The notes under the pieces are model-generated. The model was not told where the DNA came from. It worked only from the letters and a program-made list of their open reading frames with translations, and did no database searches. Of a stretch of DNA of 64,000 bases, positions 26,210-35,861 are shown in pieces; position 1 is the first letter of the stretch, and each line of letters opens with the position of its first letter. The position numbers were made by a program, and so were the translations under genes. This stretch comes from Mycobacterium barrassiae (GTDB lineage Bacteria; Actinomycetota; Actinomycetes; Mycobacteriales; Mycobacteriaceae), in the NCBI RefSeq assembly GCF_025822765.1, contig NZ_JACKUK010000016.1, positions 309,666 through 373,665 of the forward strand. Direction: 5' to 3'.

Positions 26210-27451
26210 TCAACGCTCCCCGCCTACCCCGGCATACGGACTCGGCTCCTTTGGCAGACCCAACAGCCGCTCGGCGATCACGTTGCGCTGGATTTGCGAA
26301 CTGCCCGCGTAGATCGTCGCGGCGCGGGCATAGAGCAATTCGTCCATCCAGCGCGCCGCGGAGTTCGGGGTTCCGGGTTCGGGGATTATCAGCGCTGCAC
26401 CGTTGCCGAAACCCTGAGGGCCGAGCGTCTCTAGTCCGAGGATCTCGGCAGCGAGTTCGGTGTGCCGCCTGAAGTACTCGCTCCACATGACCTTGCTGAT
26501 CGCCGCGTCGGCGCCGGGTGGCCGCCCGTCCACCAGTAGCGTCAACCCGCGATAGCCCTGATAGCGCATGATCTGAACCCGGGAGTAGCACCACGCCAAC
26601 TCGTCGCGGATGTGCGGGTCCGTGTGCAGACCGCGGTCCTTGGCGAGTTCGTGCAGCAGCTCCAGGTCGCGGCCGAAATCGATGGCCGCCGTGGTGACCT
26701 GCGAACCCCGTTCGAAGGCGAGCAGCGTCATCGCCGTCGACCACCCGCCGCCCACACCGCCGAGCACGTTGTCGACCGGTGCCCGCGCATCGGTGAGGAA
26801 CACCTCGCTGAACGAGGCGTGCCCGGCGGCGTTGACGATCGGCCGGACCTCAACGCCGGGCTGGTCCATCGGAGTGAGGATCAGCGAGAGCCCCTTGTGT
26901 TTGGGCGCGTTGGGGTCCGTCCTGGCGAGGACGAATATCCAGTTGGCTGTGGGGCCCGCGGACGTCCAGATCTTCTGCCCGTTGATCACCCACTCGTCGC
27001 CGTCGAGCACGGCCCTGGTCCGTACCGAGGCCAGGTCCGAGCCGGCCTCGGGCTCGGAGAAGCCCTGGCACCAGCGATCCTCGCCGGACAGGATGCGCGG
27101 GAGGAAATGCTTTTTCTGTTCCTCGGAGCCGAGCGCAATCAGCGTGTTGCCAAGCAGTTGGATTCCCAGCAAGTCGTTCTCCAAAGGCTCGGGCGCGCCC
27201 GCGCGGGCGAACTCCTCGGCCAGTACCACCTGTTCGATGACGGACAGGCCGGCGCCGCCGTACTCCTTCGGCCACGACACCGCGACCAGCCCGCGGTTGG
27301 CAAGGGTGCGGCGCCACTGGTGCGCGAACGTTCGACGCTCGTCGGGCGGCAGCGCCCCGCCTCCCGACCAGCCGGCGGGGAGGTGCTCTGCCAGGAGCGC
27401 CTGGATGCGGGTGCGGAACGCTTCCGCTTCGGGCGGGTAGTCGGCGTCCAT
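26210..27451 (-). CDS. fadE17: Acyl-CoA dehydrogenase, FadE17-like subunit
   Basis: The 413-residue acyl-CoA dehydrogenase has [20 protein letters not shown] (substrate/FAD loop), [20 protein letters not shown], and the C-terminal [20 protein letters not shown]. At the last site many dehydrogenases have a catalytic Glu (YEG); here it is Ala, so a catalytic base would come from elsewhere in the subunit or from the partner FadE18. Homologous by order and size to Rv1934c. It begins 4 bp after the echA13 stop. Confidence 0.87.
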   Translation of the reverse strand: MDADYPPEAEAFRTRIQALLAEHLPAGWSGGGALPPDERRTFAHQWRRTLANRGLVAVSWPKEYGGAGLSVIEQVVLAEEFARAGAPEPLENDLLGIQLLGNTLIALGSEEQKKHFLPRILSGEDRWCQGFSEPEAGSDLASVRTRAVLDGDEWVINGQKIWTSAGPTANWIFVLARTDPNAPKHKGLSLILTPMDQPGVEVRPIVNAAGHASFSEVFLTDARAPVDNVLGGVGGGWSTAMTLLAFERGSQVTTAAIDFGRDLELLHELAKDRGLHTDPHIRDELAWCYSRVQIMRYQGYRGLTLLVDGRPPGADAAISKVMWSEYFRRHTELAAEILGLETLGPQGFGNGAALIIPEPGTPNSAARWMDELLYARAATIYAGSSQIQRNVIAERLLGLPKEPSPYAGVGGER

Positions 27452-27455
27452 CGCG

Positions 27456-28352
27456 TCAGGGCCGCTTCTTGGCTGCGGGCAGGATCTCCGGGGCGATGCG
27501 CCAGTCGTCGAGCCCGTACTCGACCGTTCCGTACGACAGCGCTCCGCCGGTCACCTCGGCCCAGTGCGCGTGATTGAGCTGATGGATCTTGAAACAGGCC
27601 TCGAGCGCCGTCGAGAAACCCATCGCATCGACGGTCTGGTTCACCGATTCCTTGATGAGCAGCGCCGCGACCGTCGGTAGTTTGGCGATGCGCCGGGCGA
27701 ACTCGAGCGTGCAATCCGCCAATTCGTCGTTTGGAAAGACCTTGCTCACCATGCCGATGGCGTGTGCTTCGTCGGCGCCCAGCGAGTCGCCGGTGAGCAG
27801 GAGTTCCTTGGCCTTGCGTGGCCCGAACTCCCAGGGATGGCCGAAGTACTCCACACCGCACATGCCGAGCCGGGTGCCGACGACGTCGGCGAAGACGGTG
27901 TCCTCGCCCGCGACGATGAGGTCACAGCACCAGGCCAGCATCAGGCCCGCGGAAAGCACCATTCCGTGCACCTCGGCGACGGTGATCTTGCGCAGATTGC
28001 GCCATCGCTTGGTGTTCTCGAAGAAGTAGTGCCACTCCTGCCGGTTGCGGGACTCCACGCCGCCGTAAGTCCCGCCGTTGCACTGGTAGGTGGGATGTTG
28101 GTCGGGCCCGGGCGTCCGTTCGCGGACGTCGGTGGGGGAGCCGAGGTCGTGTCCCGCGGAAAAGGACGGGCCTACCGCCCGGAGGAGCACCACCCGGACT
28201 TCGTCGTCCATTTCGGCCAGTTCGAAGGCCGTGCCCAACTCCACGAGCATTCCGCGGTTCTGCGCGTTGCGTTGTTTCGGGCGATTGAGCGTGATGACGG
28301 CGATCTGGCCCTTGTCGATGACCTCGTAGCCGATGTAGTCGAAATCCGGCAC
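27456..28352 (-). CDS. echA13: Enoyl-CoA hydratase/crotonase family protein, EchA13-like
   Basis: The 298-residue crotonase-fold protein has the oxyanion-hole elements [10 protein letters not shown] (about 64) and [20 protein letters not shown] (about 125-145), then [20 protein letters not shown] where many hydratases carry their catalytic Glu pair. It probably hydrates a 2-enoyl-CoA made by FadE17/18. It is the first gene of the minus arm, divergent from melF across a 295-bp promoter region with two motifs shared with the yrbE3A promoter. The order matches Rv1935c. Confidence 0.85.
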   Translation of the reverse strand: MPDFDYIGYEVIDKGQIAVITLNRPKQRNAQNRGMLVELGTAFELAEMDDEVRVVLLRAVGPSFSAGHDLGSPTDVRERTPGPDQHPTYQCNGGTYGGVESRNRQEWHYFFENTKRWRNLRKITVAEVHGMVLSAGLMLAWCCDLIVAGEDTVFADVVGTRLGMCGVEYFGHPWEFGPRKAKELLLTGDSLGADEAHAIGMVSKVFPNDELADCTLEFARRIAKLPTVAALLIKESVNQTVDAMGFSTALEACFKIHQLNHAHWAEVTGGALSYGTVEYGLDDWRIAPEILPAAKKRP

Positions 28353-28454
28353 GAATGGCTCCCTTCCAGGAGTGAACTAGCCGCACGGTGCTTGTTCGCG
28401 GTGTGCGAGGTCACGGGTGGATGACGGGGCTGAGATTACGCGGCCAGAGACCAA

Positions 28455-28474
28455 TATGTCCATAAGCAATACGC
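28455..28474. promoter_or_regulatory. Shared asymmetric motif, echA13/melF promoter (candidate Mce3R site)
   Basis: TATGTCCATAAGCAATACGC is matched at 17 of 20 positions by the reverse complement of 37736-37755 upstream of yrbE3A. The element is not palindromic, which suits a repressor with two different TetR-type HTH domains in one chain. Confidence 0.6.
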
Positions 28475-28544
28475 GAAGCAAGAATCTACAAATGAAGAAA
28501 CCACCAAGAAAACTGGTTCTTGCGCCGGAGGATGTATCTTGCTA

Positions 28545-28561
28545 GTACTGTGTTGTACATC
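28545..28561. promoter_or_regulatory. Shared GTAC-N6-GTAC palindrome, melF promoter
   Basis: GTACTGTGTTGTACATC has GTAC half-sites six bases apart. It agrees with the reverse complement of 37649-37665 at 14 of 17 positions. It lies about 87 bp upstream of the melF start. Confidence 0.55.
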
Positions 28562-28647
28562 GCAGCCGGCGATATCGCGGAGTGCCAAGGGACGGGCTCG
28601 TCCCCGCCGATGTGATCGAGCGCTGCCACGACGTGAGAAGGGTTGAG

Positions 28648-29757
28648 ATGGAGATCGGAATTTTCCTCATGCCGGCGCACCCGCCGGAGCGGAGCCTGTA
28701 CGACGCCACCCAATGGGACCTGGACGTCATCGAGCTCGCCGACCAACTCGGTTACGTCGAGGCCTGGGTGGGAGAGCACTTCACCGTGCCGTGGGAGCCG
28801 ATCTGTGCACCCGACCTATTGCTGGCGCAGGCGCTGCTCCGCACGAAGAACATCAAGTTGGCACCCGGCGCTCACCTGTTGCCGTACCACCACCCGGTGG
28901 AGCTGGCGCACCGCGTCGCGTACTTCGACCATCTCGCCCAGGGCCGGTTCATGCTCGGCGTCGGCGCCAGCGGCATCCCGGGTGACTGGGCGTTGTTCGA
29001 CGTGGACGGACACAACGGCGAACACCGCGAAATGACGCGCGAAGCCCTGGAGATCATGTTGCGCGTGTGGACCGACGACGGGCCCTGGGAACATCGCGGA
29101 AAGTACTGGAACGCCAACGGGATTGCGCCGATGTACGACGGCTTGATGCGCCGTCACATCAAACCCTTCCAGGCGCCCCACCCGCCCATCGGGGTCACCG
29201 GCTTCAGCGCGGGCTCAGAAACGCTGAAGCTCGCAGGCGAACGTGGCTACATACCGATGAGCCTCGACCTCAACACCGACTACGTGGCGACGCACTGGGA
29301 TGCCGTGCTCGAAGGGGCAGAACGCAGCGGCCGCACTCCCGACCGTCGCGAGTGGCGGCTCGTGCGTGAAGTCGTCGTGGCGGAAACGGACGAAAAGGCG
29401 TTCCGCTACGCCGTCGACGGCATGCTTGGACGCAACATGCGCGAGTACGTCCTACCGACCTTCAAGACGATGGGTATGACGAAGTTCTACAAGCACGACC
29501 CTTCCGTACCCGATGCCGACGTCACGCCGGAGTACCTGGCCGAGAACACGTTTGTCGTCGGATCGGTCGAGACGGTGGTGGACAAGCTGGAGGCCACCTA
29601 CGACCAGGTCGGCGGGTTCGGCCATCTGTTGATCCTCGGATTCGACTACATCGACAACCCGGGTCCGTGGAAGGAGTCGATGCGGTTGCTGGCAGAGGAG
29701 GTCATGCCCCGGCTCAACGCGCGCATTGCGAAGAAGCCGGCGGCCGCGGTCGTCTGA
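28648..29757 (+). CDS. melF: LLM-class flavin-dependent monooxygenase (MelF, Rv1936-like)
   Basis: The 369-residue luciferase-like monooxygenase has MEIGIFLMPAHPPE at the N-terminus, YVEAWVGEHFTVPWEP near residue 40, LAPGAHLLPYHHPVELAHRV and GRFMLGVGASGIPGDW as flavin-contact blocks. It oxidises an unknown substrate with reduced flavin and O2; the flavin reductase at 33414 is a likely partner. AGAAGGG precedes the ATG. First gene of the mel2-type operon; in M. tuberculosis and M. marinum this locus is tied to redox and aldehyde stress resistance. Confidence 0.88.
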   Translation: MEIGIFLMPAHPPERSLYDATQWDLDVIELADQLGYVEAWVGEHFTVPWEPICAPDLLLAQALLRTKNIKLAPGAHLLPYHHPVELAHRVAYFDHLAQGRFMLGVGASGIPGDWALFDVDGHNGEHREMTREALEIMLRVWTDDGPWEHRGKYWNANGIAPMYDGLMRRHIKPFQAPHPPIGVTGFSAGSETLKLAGERGYIPMSLDLNTDYVATHWDAVLEGAERSGRTPDRREWRLVREVVVAETDEKAFRYAVDGMLGRNMREYVLPTFKTMGMTKFYKHDPSVPDADVTPEYLAENTFVVGSVETVVDKLEATYDQVGGFGHLLILGFDYIDNPGPWKESMRLLAEEVMPRLNARIAKKPAAAVV

Positions 29758-29778
29758 GAGCAGGAAAGGGCAGCTGGC

Positions 29779-32316
29779 ATGGAGGCTCATCAGATCACCG
29801 TCCGATACTCGGATGGCGCGCAGAAGACGATGCCGGTGCAGCCGGATCAGTCGATCCTGGAGGCCGCCGAGGAGCACGGCGTCGCCATCGTCAACGAGTG
29901 CCAGAGCGGCATCTGCGGTACATGCGTCGCGACCTGCGTCTCCGGCGACTACGAGATGGGGCGCACCGAAGGGCTGTCCGACGTGGAGCGGGCAGCGCGA
30001 AAGATCCTGACGTGCCAGACCTTTGCCGAGTCGGACTGCCAGATCGACCTGGAGTACCCGGTGGACGACAACGCGGCACGGCTGGTCACCGGGCACGGTG
30101 TGGTGAGCGCGGTGAACAAGGTGTCGGCCACGACGGCGATTCTGCGCGTTGACGTCTCGGGCATGGCCGACTCGATCGTCTACAAGGCCGGCCAGTTCGC
30201 CCAGTTGCAGGTTCCCGGCACCAACGCGTGGCGTAACTATTCCTACGCGCATCCCAGCGACGGCCGCGACGAACTGGAGTTCATCATCCGGCTGCTGCCC
30301 CACGGGGTCATGTCGGACTACTTGCGCGACCGGGTGAAGCCGGGGGACCGTATCGCGTTGCGGTGCAGCAAGGGTGGCTTCTATCTGCGCCCCGTCGTGC
30401 GGCCGGTGATCCTTGTCGCGGGTGGTACGGGCCTGTCGGCGATCCTGGCGATGGCGCAGAGCCTCGACTCCGAGGTCGGGCAGCCGGTCCACCTGCTGTA
30501 CGGTGTCACCAGCTACGAAGATCTGTGCAAGCTCGACGAGATCGAAGCGCTCAGCAAGCGCATCCCCGGCTTGACGTCGCACCTCATCGTGTCGCAACCC
30601 GCGCCGGAGTGGGACGGGCCCGTCGGACTGGTCACCGACCTGCTTGACGCGGGAATGCTGGATGACGGCGACGCCGATATCTACCTGTGCGGTCCGGCGG
30701 CGATGGTCGAAGCCACCCGGAACTGGCTGGACAACAACGGTATTCACCGCATCGGGCTGTACTACGAGAAGTTCGTACCCAGCGGCGCCGTGCGACGGCG
30801 AACACCTCCTTACCTGGACTACGCACAACTCGATCTGGCCGATGTGCGCCGATGCGGCCGAGGGACCGCGGTTGTCGTCGGCGGCAGTATCGCGGGGATT
30901 GCCGCGGCCAAGGTGCTCACCGAGTCGTTCGAGCGGGTGATCGTCCTGGAGAAGGACGGCAGGCACTCGCGCCGGGAGGGTAGACCCGGTGCGGCGCAGG
31001 GCTGGCATCTACACCACCTGCTCACGGCCGGACAGATCGAGTTGGAGCGGATCTTCCCCGGCATCGTCGAGGACATGGTGCGTGAGGGCGCGTTCAAGGT
31101 CGACATGGCCGATCAGTACCGCATCCGATTGGGCGGCACCTGGAAGAAGCCCGGCACCAGCGATATTCAGATCGTCTGTGCAGGACGCCCGCTGCTCGAA
31201 TGGTGCGTGCGACGCCGGTTGGACGACGAGCCCCGCATCGAATTCCGCTACGAGTCCGAGGTCGGCGACCTCGTCTATGACCGCGCCAGCAACACCGTCA
31301 TCGGTGTCGCCGTGAACCACGACGGTGAACTCGAGGTGGTGCCGGCAGAATTCGTGCTCGACGCCTCCGGCAAGAACACCCGCATCCCGGAGTTCCTGGA
31401 CCGCATCGGGATCGGTGCACCCGAGGTCGAGCAGGACATCATCAACTGCTTCTACTCCACCATGCAGCACCATGTGCCTCCGGAGCGGCAGTGGCAGGAC
31501 AAGGTGATGGTGATCTGTTACGCCTACCGCCCGTATGAGGACACCTACGCCGCGCAGTACTACACCGACAGCTCGCGCACCATTTTGTCCACATCGCTTG
31601 TCGCATACAACTGCTACTCGCCGCCGCGTACCGCGCAGGAGTTCCGTAAGTTCGCCGACCTGATGCCGTCACCTGTCGTGGGGGAGAACATCGACGGACT
31701 GGAACCGGCCTCACCGATCTACAACTTCCGCTACCCCAACATGCTTCGGCTGCGGTACGAGAAGAAGCGGAACCTCCCGCGCGCATTGCTGGTGGTGGGC
31801 GACGCCTACACCAGCGCCGATCCGGTGTCGGGTCTCGGTATGAGCCTGGCGCTCAAGGAAGTACGCGAGATGCAGCTACTGCTGGCGAAGTGCGGCGCAG
31901 GGCATCCGGATCTGCCGCGTCGCTACTACCGCAAGATCAGCAAGATGGCAGATACGGCCTGGTTCGTGATCCGCGAGCAGAACCTGCGCTTCGACTGGAT
32001 CAAGGACGTGCGTGCCAAGCGCCCGTTCTACTTCGGTGCCCTCACCTGGTACATGGATCGCGTTCTGGAGTTGGTGCACGACGACCTCGACACGTATCGC
32101 GAATTCCTCGCGGTCGTCCACCTGGTCAAGCCCCCTGCGGCCCTGATGAAACCGAAGGTCGCCGGGCGGGTGCTCGGTAAGTGGGCGCGCACGAGATTGT
32201 CGGGGCAGAAGACGCTGATTGCACGCAACTACGAGGACCGCACGGTGCCCGCTGTCGATCACCTGGCCCAAACCGACGAAATGGCAGTCGGTTTGGCCGG
32301 CACTCCCACACACTGA
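29779..32316 (+). CDS. melG: Three-module oxygenase: ferredoxin, FAD/NAD(P)H reductase and FAD monooxygenase (MelG, Rv1937-like)
   Basis: This 845-residue protein fuses three units. Residues 1-95 are a plant-type [2Fe-2S] ferredoxin with Cys41, 46, 49 and 79 (CQSGICGTC...LTCQ). Residues 105-345 are a ferredoxin-NADP-reductase-like domain with RNYSYAHPSD (flavin), LVAGGTGLSAILAM and YLCGPAAMVEA (NAD(P)H). Residues 365-845 are a flavin monooxygenase/GGR-like domain with VVVGGSIAGIAAAKVL near 368 and VVGDAYTSADPVSGLGMSLA near 672. The first two modules resemble reductases of Rieske or diiron oxygenases, but here they are joined to a flavoprotein. It may be self-sufficient or may pass electrons to a partner. 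The substrate is unknown. Confidence 0.88.
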   Translation: MEAHQITVRYSDGAQKTMPVQPDQSILEAAEEHGVAIVNECQSGICGTCVATCVSGDYEMGRTEGLSDVERAARKILTCQTFAESDCQIDLEYPVDDNAARLVTGHGVVSAVNKVSATTAILRVDVSGMADSIVYKAGQFAQLQVPGTNAWRNYSYAHPSDGRDELEFIIRLLPHGVMSDYLRDRVKPGDRIALRCSKGGFYLRPVVRPVILVAGGTGLSAILAMAQSLDSEVGQPVHLLYGVTSYEDLCKLDEIEALSKRIPGLTSHLIVSQPAPEWDGPVGLVTDLLDAGMLDDGDADIYLCGPAAMVEATRNWLDNNGIHRIGLYYEKFVPSGAVRRRTPPYLDYAQLDLADVRRCGRGTAVVVGGSIAGIAAAKVLTESFERVIVLEKDGRHSRREGRPGAAQGWHLHHLLTAGQIELERIFPGIVEDMVREGAFKVDMADQYRIRLGGTWKKPGTSDIQIVCAGRPLLEWCVRRRLDDEPRIEFRYESEVGDLVYDRASNTVIGVAVNHDGELEVVPAEFVLDASGKNTRIPEFLDRIGIGAPEVEQDIINCFYSTMQHHVPPERQWQDKVMVICYAYRPYEDTYAAQYYTDSSRTILSTSLVAYNCYSPPRTAQEFRKFADLMPSPVVGENIDGLEPASPIYNFRYPNMLRLRYEKKRNLPRALLVVGDAYTSADPVSGLGMSLALKEVREMQLLLAKCGAGHPDLPRRYYRKISKMADTAWFVIREQNLRFDWIKDVRAKRPFYFGALTWYMDRVLELVHDDLDTYREFLAVVHLVKPPAALMKPKVAGRVLGKWARTRLSGQKTLIARNYEDRTVPAVDHLAQTDEMAVGLAGTPTH

Positions 32317-32339
32317 ACGCGAGAAGAGAGGCGACCACG

Positions 32340-33395
32340 ATGGGCCAGATTCACCGGATGCTCGACTGCCGGGGCACGCGGATCCACGCTGTCGAGGAGG
32401 GCGAGGGTCCGCTCGTGGTGTTGATCCACGGGTTCCCGGAGTCCTGGTACTCGTGGCGGCATCAGCTGCCAGCGCTTGCCGAGGCCGGCTACCGCGCGGT
32501 CGCCATCGACCAGCGTGGGTACGGGCGTTCGTCGAAGTACCGGGTGCAGAAGGCGTACCGCATCAAGGAACTCGCCGGCGACATTCTCGGGGTCATCGAC
32601 GCCTACGGTGAGAAGCAGGCCGTCGTGGTCGGACATGACTGGGGTGCGCCGGTGGCCTGGACCTTCGCCTGGCTTCATCCGGATCGATGTGCGGGCGTGG
32701 CGGGACTCAGCTGTCCGTTCGCCGGGCGCGGCGTGATTGCGTTGCCAGGCAGCCCGTTCGGGGAGCGACGCCCCAATGACTACCACCTCGAGATCGCCGG
32801 GCCGGGCAAAGTCTGGTACCAGGACTATTTCTCGGCGCAGGACGGCATCATCGCCGAGATCGAGGAGGATCTGCGCGGCTGGCTGGTCGGGCTCACTTAC
32901 ACGGTGTCCGGTGACGGCATGATCGCTGCCACGCGCGCGGCCGAGGCGGCGGGCGTTGACCTGGCGGCCATGGATCCGTTGGACGTGATCCGGGCCGGGC
33001 CGCTGTGCATGGACGAGGGTGCGCGGCTCAAGGACGCATTCGTCTATCCGGAGAAGTTGCCCGACTGGTTCACCGAAGAGGACGTCGATTTCTACACAGG
33101 CGAATTCGAGCGGTCCGGGTTCGGCGGACCGCTGAGCTTCTATCACAACATCGACAACGACTGGCACGACCTGGCCGACCAGGAAGGCAAACCGCTGACC
33201 CCGCCGGCGGTGTTCATCGGCGGGCAGTACGACGTGGGCACCACGTGGGGGCTCGAGGCCATCGCACGTGCCGACGAAGTGATGCCGAACTACACCGGCA
33301 CCCACATGGTCGACAATGTCGGGCACTGGATTCAGCAGGAGGAGCCCAAGGAGATCAACCGGCTGCTGCTCGATTTCCTGCACGGGCTGCGCTAG
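32340..33395 (+). CDS. melH: Alpha/beta-hydrolase, epoxide hydrolase (MelH/EphB-like)
   Basis: The 351-residue alpha/beta hydrolase has the oxyanion motif HGFPESWYSW, the nucleophile elbow VGHDWGAPVAW with Asp100 (Asp rather than Ser marks epoxide hydrolases and dehalogenases), a cap domain, GGQYDVGTTW with a candidate acid, and NVGHWIQQE with the catalytic His. It would open an epoxide to a diol. Neighbouring monooxygenases could make that epoxide. Order and size match Rv1938 (EphB). The ATG at 32340 with GAGAAGAGAGG is preferred to the longer frame reaching back into melG. Confidence 0.9.
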   Translation: MGQIHRMLDCRGTRIHAVEEGEGPLVVLIHGFPESWYSWRHQLPALAEAGYRAVAIDQRGYGRSSKYRVQKAYRIKELAGDILGVIDAYGEKQAVVVGHDWGAPVAWTFAWLHPDRCAGVAGLSCPFAGRGVIALPGSPFGERRPNDYHLEIAGPGKVWYQDYFSAQDGIIAEIEEDLRGWLVGLTYTVSGDGMIAATRAAEAAGVDLAAMDPLDVIRAGPLCMDEGARLKDAFVYPEKLPDWFTEEDVDFYTGEFERSGFGGPLSFYHNIDNDWHDLADQEGKPLTPPAVFIGGQYDVGTTWGLEAIARADEVMPNYTGTHMVDNVGHWIQQEEPKEINRLLLDFLHGLR

Positions 33396-33413
33396 CAGGG
33401 ATGCCCGATCCGC

Positions 33414-33932
33414 ATGCAGCCGATACCCGCACAGTCTCTTGACGACGCAGAGTTGCGCCGGGTATTCGGATGCTTCCCGTCCGGGGTGATCGCGGTCGGC
33501 GCGGTCGTCGACGGAGAGCCGGTCGGGATGGCGGCGAGCTCGTTCACCTCGGTCTCGGTCACCCCGCCACTGGTGTCGATATGCGTGCAGAACAGCTCGG
33601 CGACGTGGCCGCGGCTGCGGGACCGCGACAGGCTGGGTGTAAGTGTGCTCGCCGAAAACCACGGCGGGGCCTGCCTGAGCCTGTCGCGCAAGGTGGGGGA
33701 CAGGTTCGCCGGGGTGCGCTGGACGCAACTGCCCAGCGGGGGCCTGTTCATCCACGGGGCCACTGCCTGGTTGGAGTGCCGCCGTCACGCCGAGATTCCG
33801 GCGGGTGACCACACGATCGTGCTGCTGGAGATCTGCGCTGTCGTCGCCGACCCGGACACACCACCACTTGTCTTCCATGGCAGTCGATTTCGCCGGCTCG
33901 CCGTCGCGGGGGCATCAGAGGAGCAGAGATGA
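33414..33932 (+). CDS. melI: Flavin reductase (MelI, Rv1939-like)
   Basis: The 172-residue protein belongs to the flavin-reductase-like FMN-binding family (HpaC/split-barrel). Landmarks are RRVFGCFPSGVIAVGA, GMAASSFTSVSVTPPLVSIC and FAGVRWTQLPSGG. It would supply reduced FMN or FAD to the LLM monooxygenase MelF. Its end overlaps melJ by 4 bp (ATGA), so the two are coupled. The start has only a weak ribosome-binding site, 18 bp after melH. Confidence 0.88.
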   Translation: MQPIPAQSLDDAELRRVFGCFPSGVIAVGAVVDGEPVGMAASSFTSVSVTPPLVSICVQNSSATWPRLRDRDRLGVSVLAENHGGACLSLSRKVGDRFAGVRWTQLPSGGLFIHGATAWLECRRHAEIPAGDHTIVLLEICAVVADPDTPPLVFHGSRFRRLAVAGASEEQR

Positions 33933-35038
33933 GAACCAACGATGTCCGAGTGAGGCGCGCGGTCAAGGCGTTTGCGGGGGGTCGTCCCGTCGTCGTCACC
34001 GACAAAACTGCGCAGGGTGAGCAGGGCTATGTTGTTTTCGCGGCAGGGCAGGCCACCCCGAAGCTGCTCGCCTTCACCGTTCGGCACACCTCGGGATACG
34101 TCCGCATCGCACTGCCTGGCGAGGAGTGCGAACGGCTCAACCTGCCGCCCATGTGCGCACGCGACGGCGACCGATTCGGCGCCGCTGACCGCGTGACCGT
34201 GGATTGGCACGGAACGGGTACCGGCATCTCAGCGACAGACCGTGCGCGGACCATCGCGGCGCTCGCGGCGCCGGGGGCGCAGGCCTCCGACTTCCGGCGC
34301 CCGGGCCATGTGATTCCGGTGGCGGCCAGCGCCGGCGGCGTTCTCGAACGGCCGAGACCGGCGGAGGCGGCGGTCGATCTGGCCCGGCTGGCCGGCCTGC
34401 GCCCGGCAGGCGCCTTGTGCGAAATCGTCTCCCGCGAACATCCCGACGCGATGGCGCGCGGCACGGAGTTGATCGAGTTCGCCGCCACACACGGTCTGAG
34501 CATCGTGTCGATCGACGATCTGGCGCAGTATCGACTGCGCACCGAGCCGCAGGCCATCCGGTCCGCGGAGGCGGTCGTGCCCACCAAGGCCGGTGCCGCC
34601 CGCGTGATCGGCTTCCGGGATGTGCGTAACGGCGGCGAGCACCTGGCCGTGATCATCGGAACGGCCTGCGCCGACGTGCCGATGCTGCTGCACGTCCACG
34701 TCGAGTGCCTCACCGGCGACGTCTTCGGATCCACAGGGTGTCGATGTGGCGCCGAACTCGACCGCGCGCTGACGACGATGAGGGCGCGGGGGAGCGGCAT
34801 GATCGTGTACCTACGGCCATCCGGACAGCTGCACGCCTGTGGACTGCCCGGCCGCGACGAAATGCTGGCAGGCGAACCCGTCTCGCAGACCGTGGCGTGG
34901 ATCCTGCGGGATCTCGGGGTGCACAGTGTCCGGCTATCCGACGACGCGCAGGGGTTCGGCCTTGTGATGTTCGGGTCGATCCGGGAACACGGTCTACAGG
35001 CTGGCGGCACAGTCACGCCGTTGGCGTCGGCAGGGTGA
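33929..35038 (+). CDS. melJ: RibBA-like protein with altered active sites (MelJ/RibA1-like)
   Basis: The 369-residue protein has a DHBP-synthase (RibB) part (1-205) and a GTP-cyclohydrolase II (RibA) part (210-365). The body is well kept: HTSGYVRIALP, TGISATDRARTIAAL, GHVIPV with His127, CEIV with Glu165, and the RibA zinc Cys set Cys250, Cys261, Cys263. The catalytic loops are not. The RibB DDEDRENEGD loop reads TDKTAQGEQGYVV (24-36), and the RibA RQEGRGIGL loop reads RPSGQLHACGL (286-295). It is thus unlikely to be an ordinary riboflavin enzyme. Position in a flavin-oxygenase operon, overlapping melI, suggests a modified flavin-related role. Matches Rv1940 by order. Confidence 0.85.
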   Translation: MRTNDVRVRRAVKAFAGGRPVVVTDKTAQGEQGYVVFAAGQATPKLLAFTVRHTSGYVRIALPGEECERLNLPPMCARDGDRFGAADRVTVDWHGTGTGISATDRARTIAALAAPGAQASDFRRPGHVIPVAASAGGVLERPRPAEAAVDLARLAGLRPAGALCEIVSREHPDAMARGTELIEFAATHGLSIVSIDDLAQYRLRTEPQAIRSAEAVVPTKAGAARVIGFRDVRNGGEHLAVIIGTACADVPMLLHVHVECLTGDVFGSTGCRCGAELDRALTTMRARGSGMIVYLRPSGQLHACGLPGRDEMLAGEPVSQTVAWILRDLGVHSVRLSDDAQGFGLVMFGSIREHGLQAGGTVTPLASAG

Positions 35039-35090
35039 GCAGGATGAGGATGAGAAAGACTACAGCGCAGACACATTCACGAGGGGACTC

Positions 35091-35861
35091 ATGACGCACC
35101 CAGACCTGGCAGGCAAGGCCGCGATTGTGACGGGTGCCGGCGCCGGGATCGGTCTCGCGATCGCGCAGCGGCTCGCCGACGAGGGCTGTCGCGTGCTGTG
35201 CGCGGACATTGACGGTTCCGCCGCCGAAGCCGCGGCGATGAAGATCGGTGGCGGCGCGATCGGCCACCGCGCCGACGTCAGCGACGAGAGCCAGGTGGTC
35301 GGAATGGTCGAAGCCTGTGTCGCCGAGTTCGGTGGCGTCGACAAGCTCGTCGCAAACGCGGGCATCGTGCATTTCGCTCCGCTCACCGAGACGACCGTCG
35401 AGGACTTCGACCGGGTGATCGCGATCAATCTCCGTGGTGCGTGGTTGTGCACGAAACATGCGGCGCCCAGGATGGTCGAGCGGGGCGGCGGGGCGATCGT
35501 CAACATGTCATCGCTGGCGGGCCAGATCGCCGCCGCCGGCTCGGCCGCCTACGGCATGTCCAAGGCCGGGATCATCCATCTCAGCCGCATCACCGCCGCC
35601 GAATTACGTTCGAGCAACGTGCGTTCCAACGCGGTGCTGCCCGCATTCGTCGACACACCGATGCAGCAGACCGCGATGACGATGTTCGACCAGGTGCTGG
35701 GCGAGGGTGGGGCGGACACGATGATCGAACGCCTCCAGGGTCGGATGGCCGGACCCGAAGAGATCGCAGGCGTCGTCGCGTTCCTGCTGTCGGACGACGC
35801 CTCGATGGTGAACGGAACCGCTCAAATCGCAGATGGCGGAACCCTTTCAGCGCTGTGGTGA
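35091..35861 (+). CDS. melK: Short-chain dehydrogenase/reductase (MelK, Rv1941-like)
   Basis: The 256-residue classical SDR has the NAD(P) motif [14 protein letters not shown] (13-26), Asp in CADIDG favouring NAD(H), NAG at about 85, the catalytic Ser in VNMSSLAGQ and YGMSKAG (Tyr and Lys about 152-156), and a C-terminal ADGGT. It oxidises or reduces an alcohol/ketone, perhaps the diol or alcohol left by MelH. GAGGGG precedes the ATG. Last gene of the operon; its 3' end overlaps the convergent mce3R by 15 bp. Confidence 0.9.
   Translation: MTHPDLAGKAAIVTGAGAGIGLAIAQRLADEGCRVLCADIDGSAAEAAAMKIGGGAIGHRADVSDESQVVGMVEACVAEFGGVDKLVANAGIVHFAPLTETTVEDFDRVIAINLRGAWLCTKHAAPRMVERGGGAIVNMSSLAGQIAAAGSAAYGMSKAGIIHLSRITAAELRSSNVRSNAVLPAFVDTPMQQTAMTMFDQVLGEGGADTMIERLQGRMAGPEEIAGVVAFLLSDDASMVNGTAQIADGGTLSALW

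Noticed and set aside
34200-34630. Overlapping Arg/Gly-rich frames in both strands inside melJ
   Set aside because: Frame-shifted readings of a GC-rich gene with a clear RibBA scaffold in the main frame.
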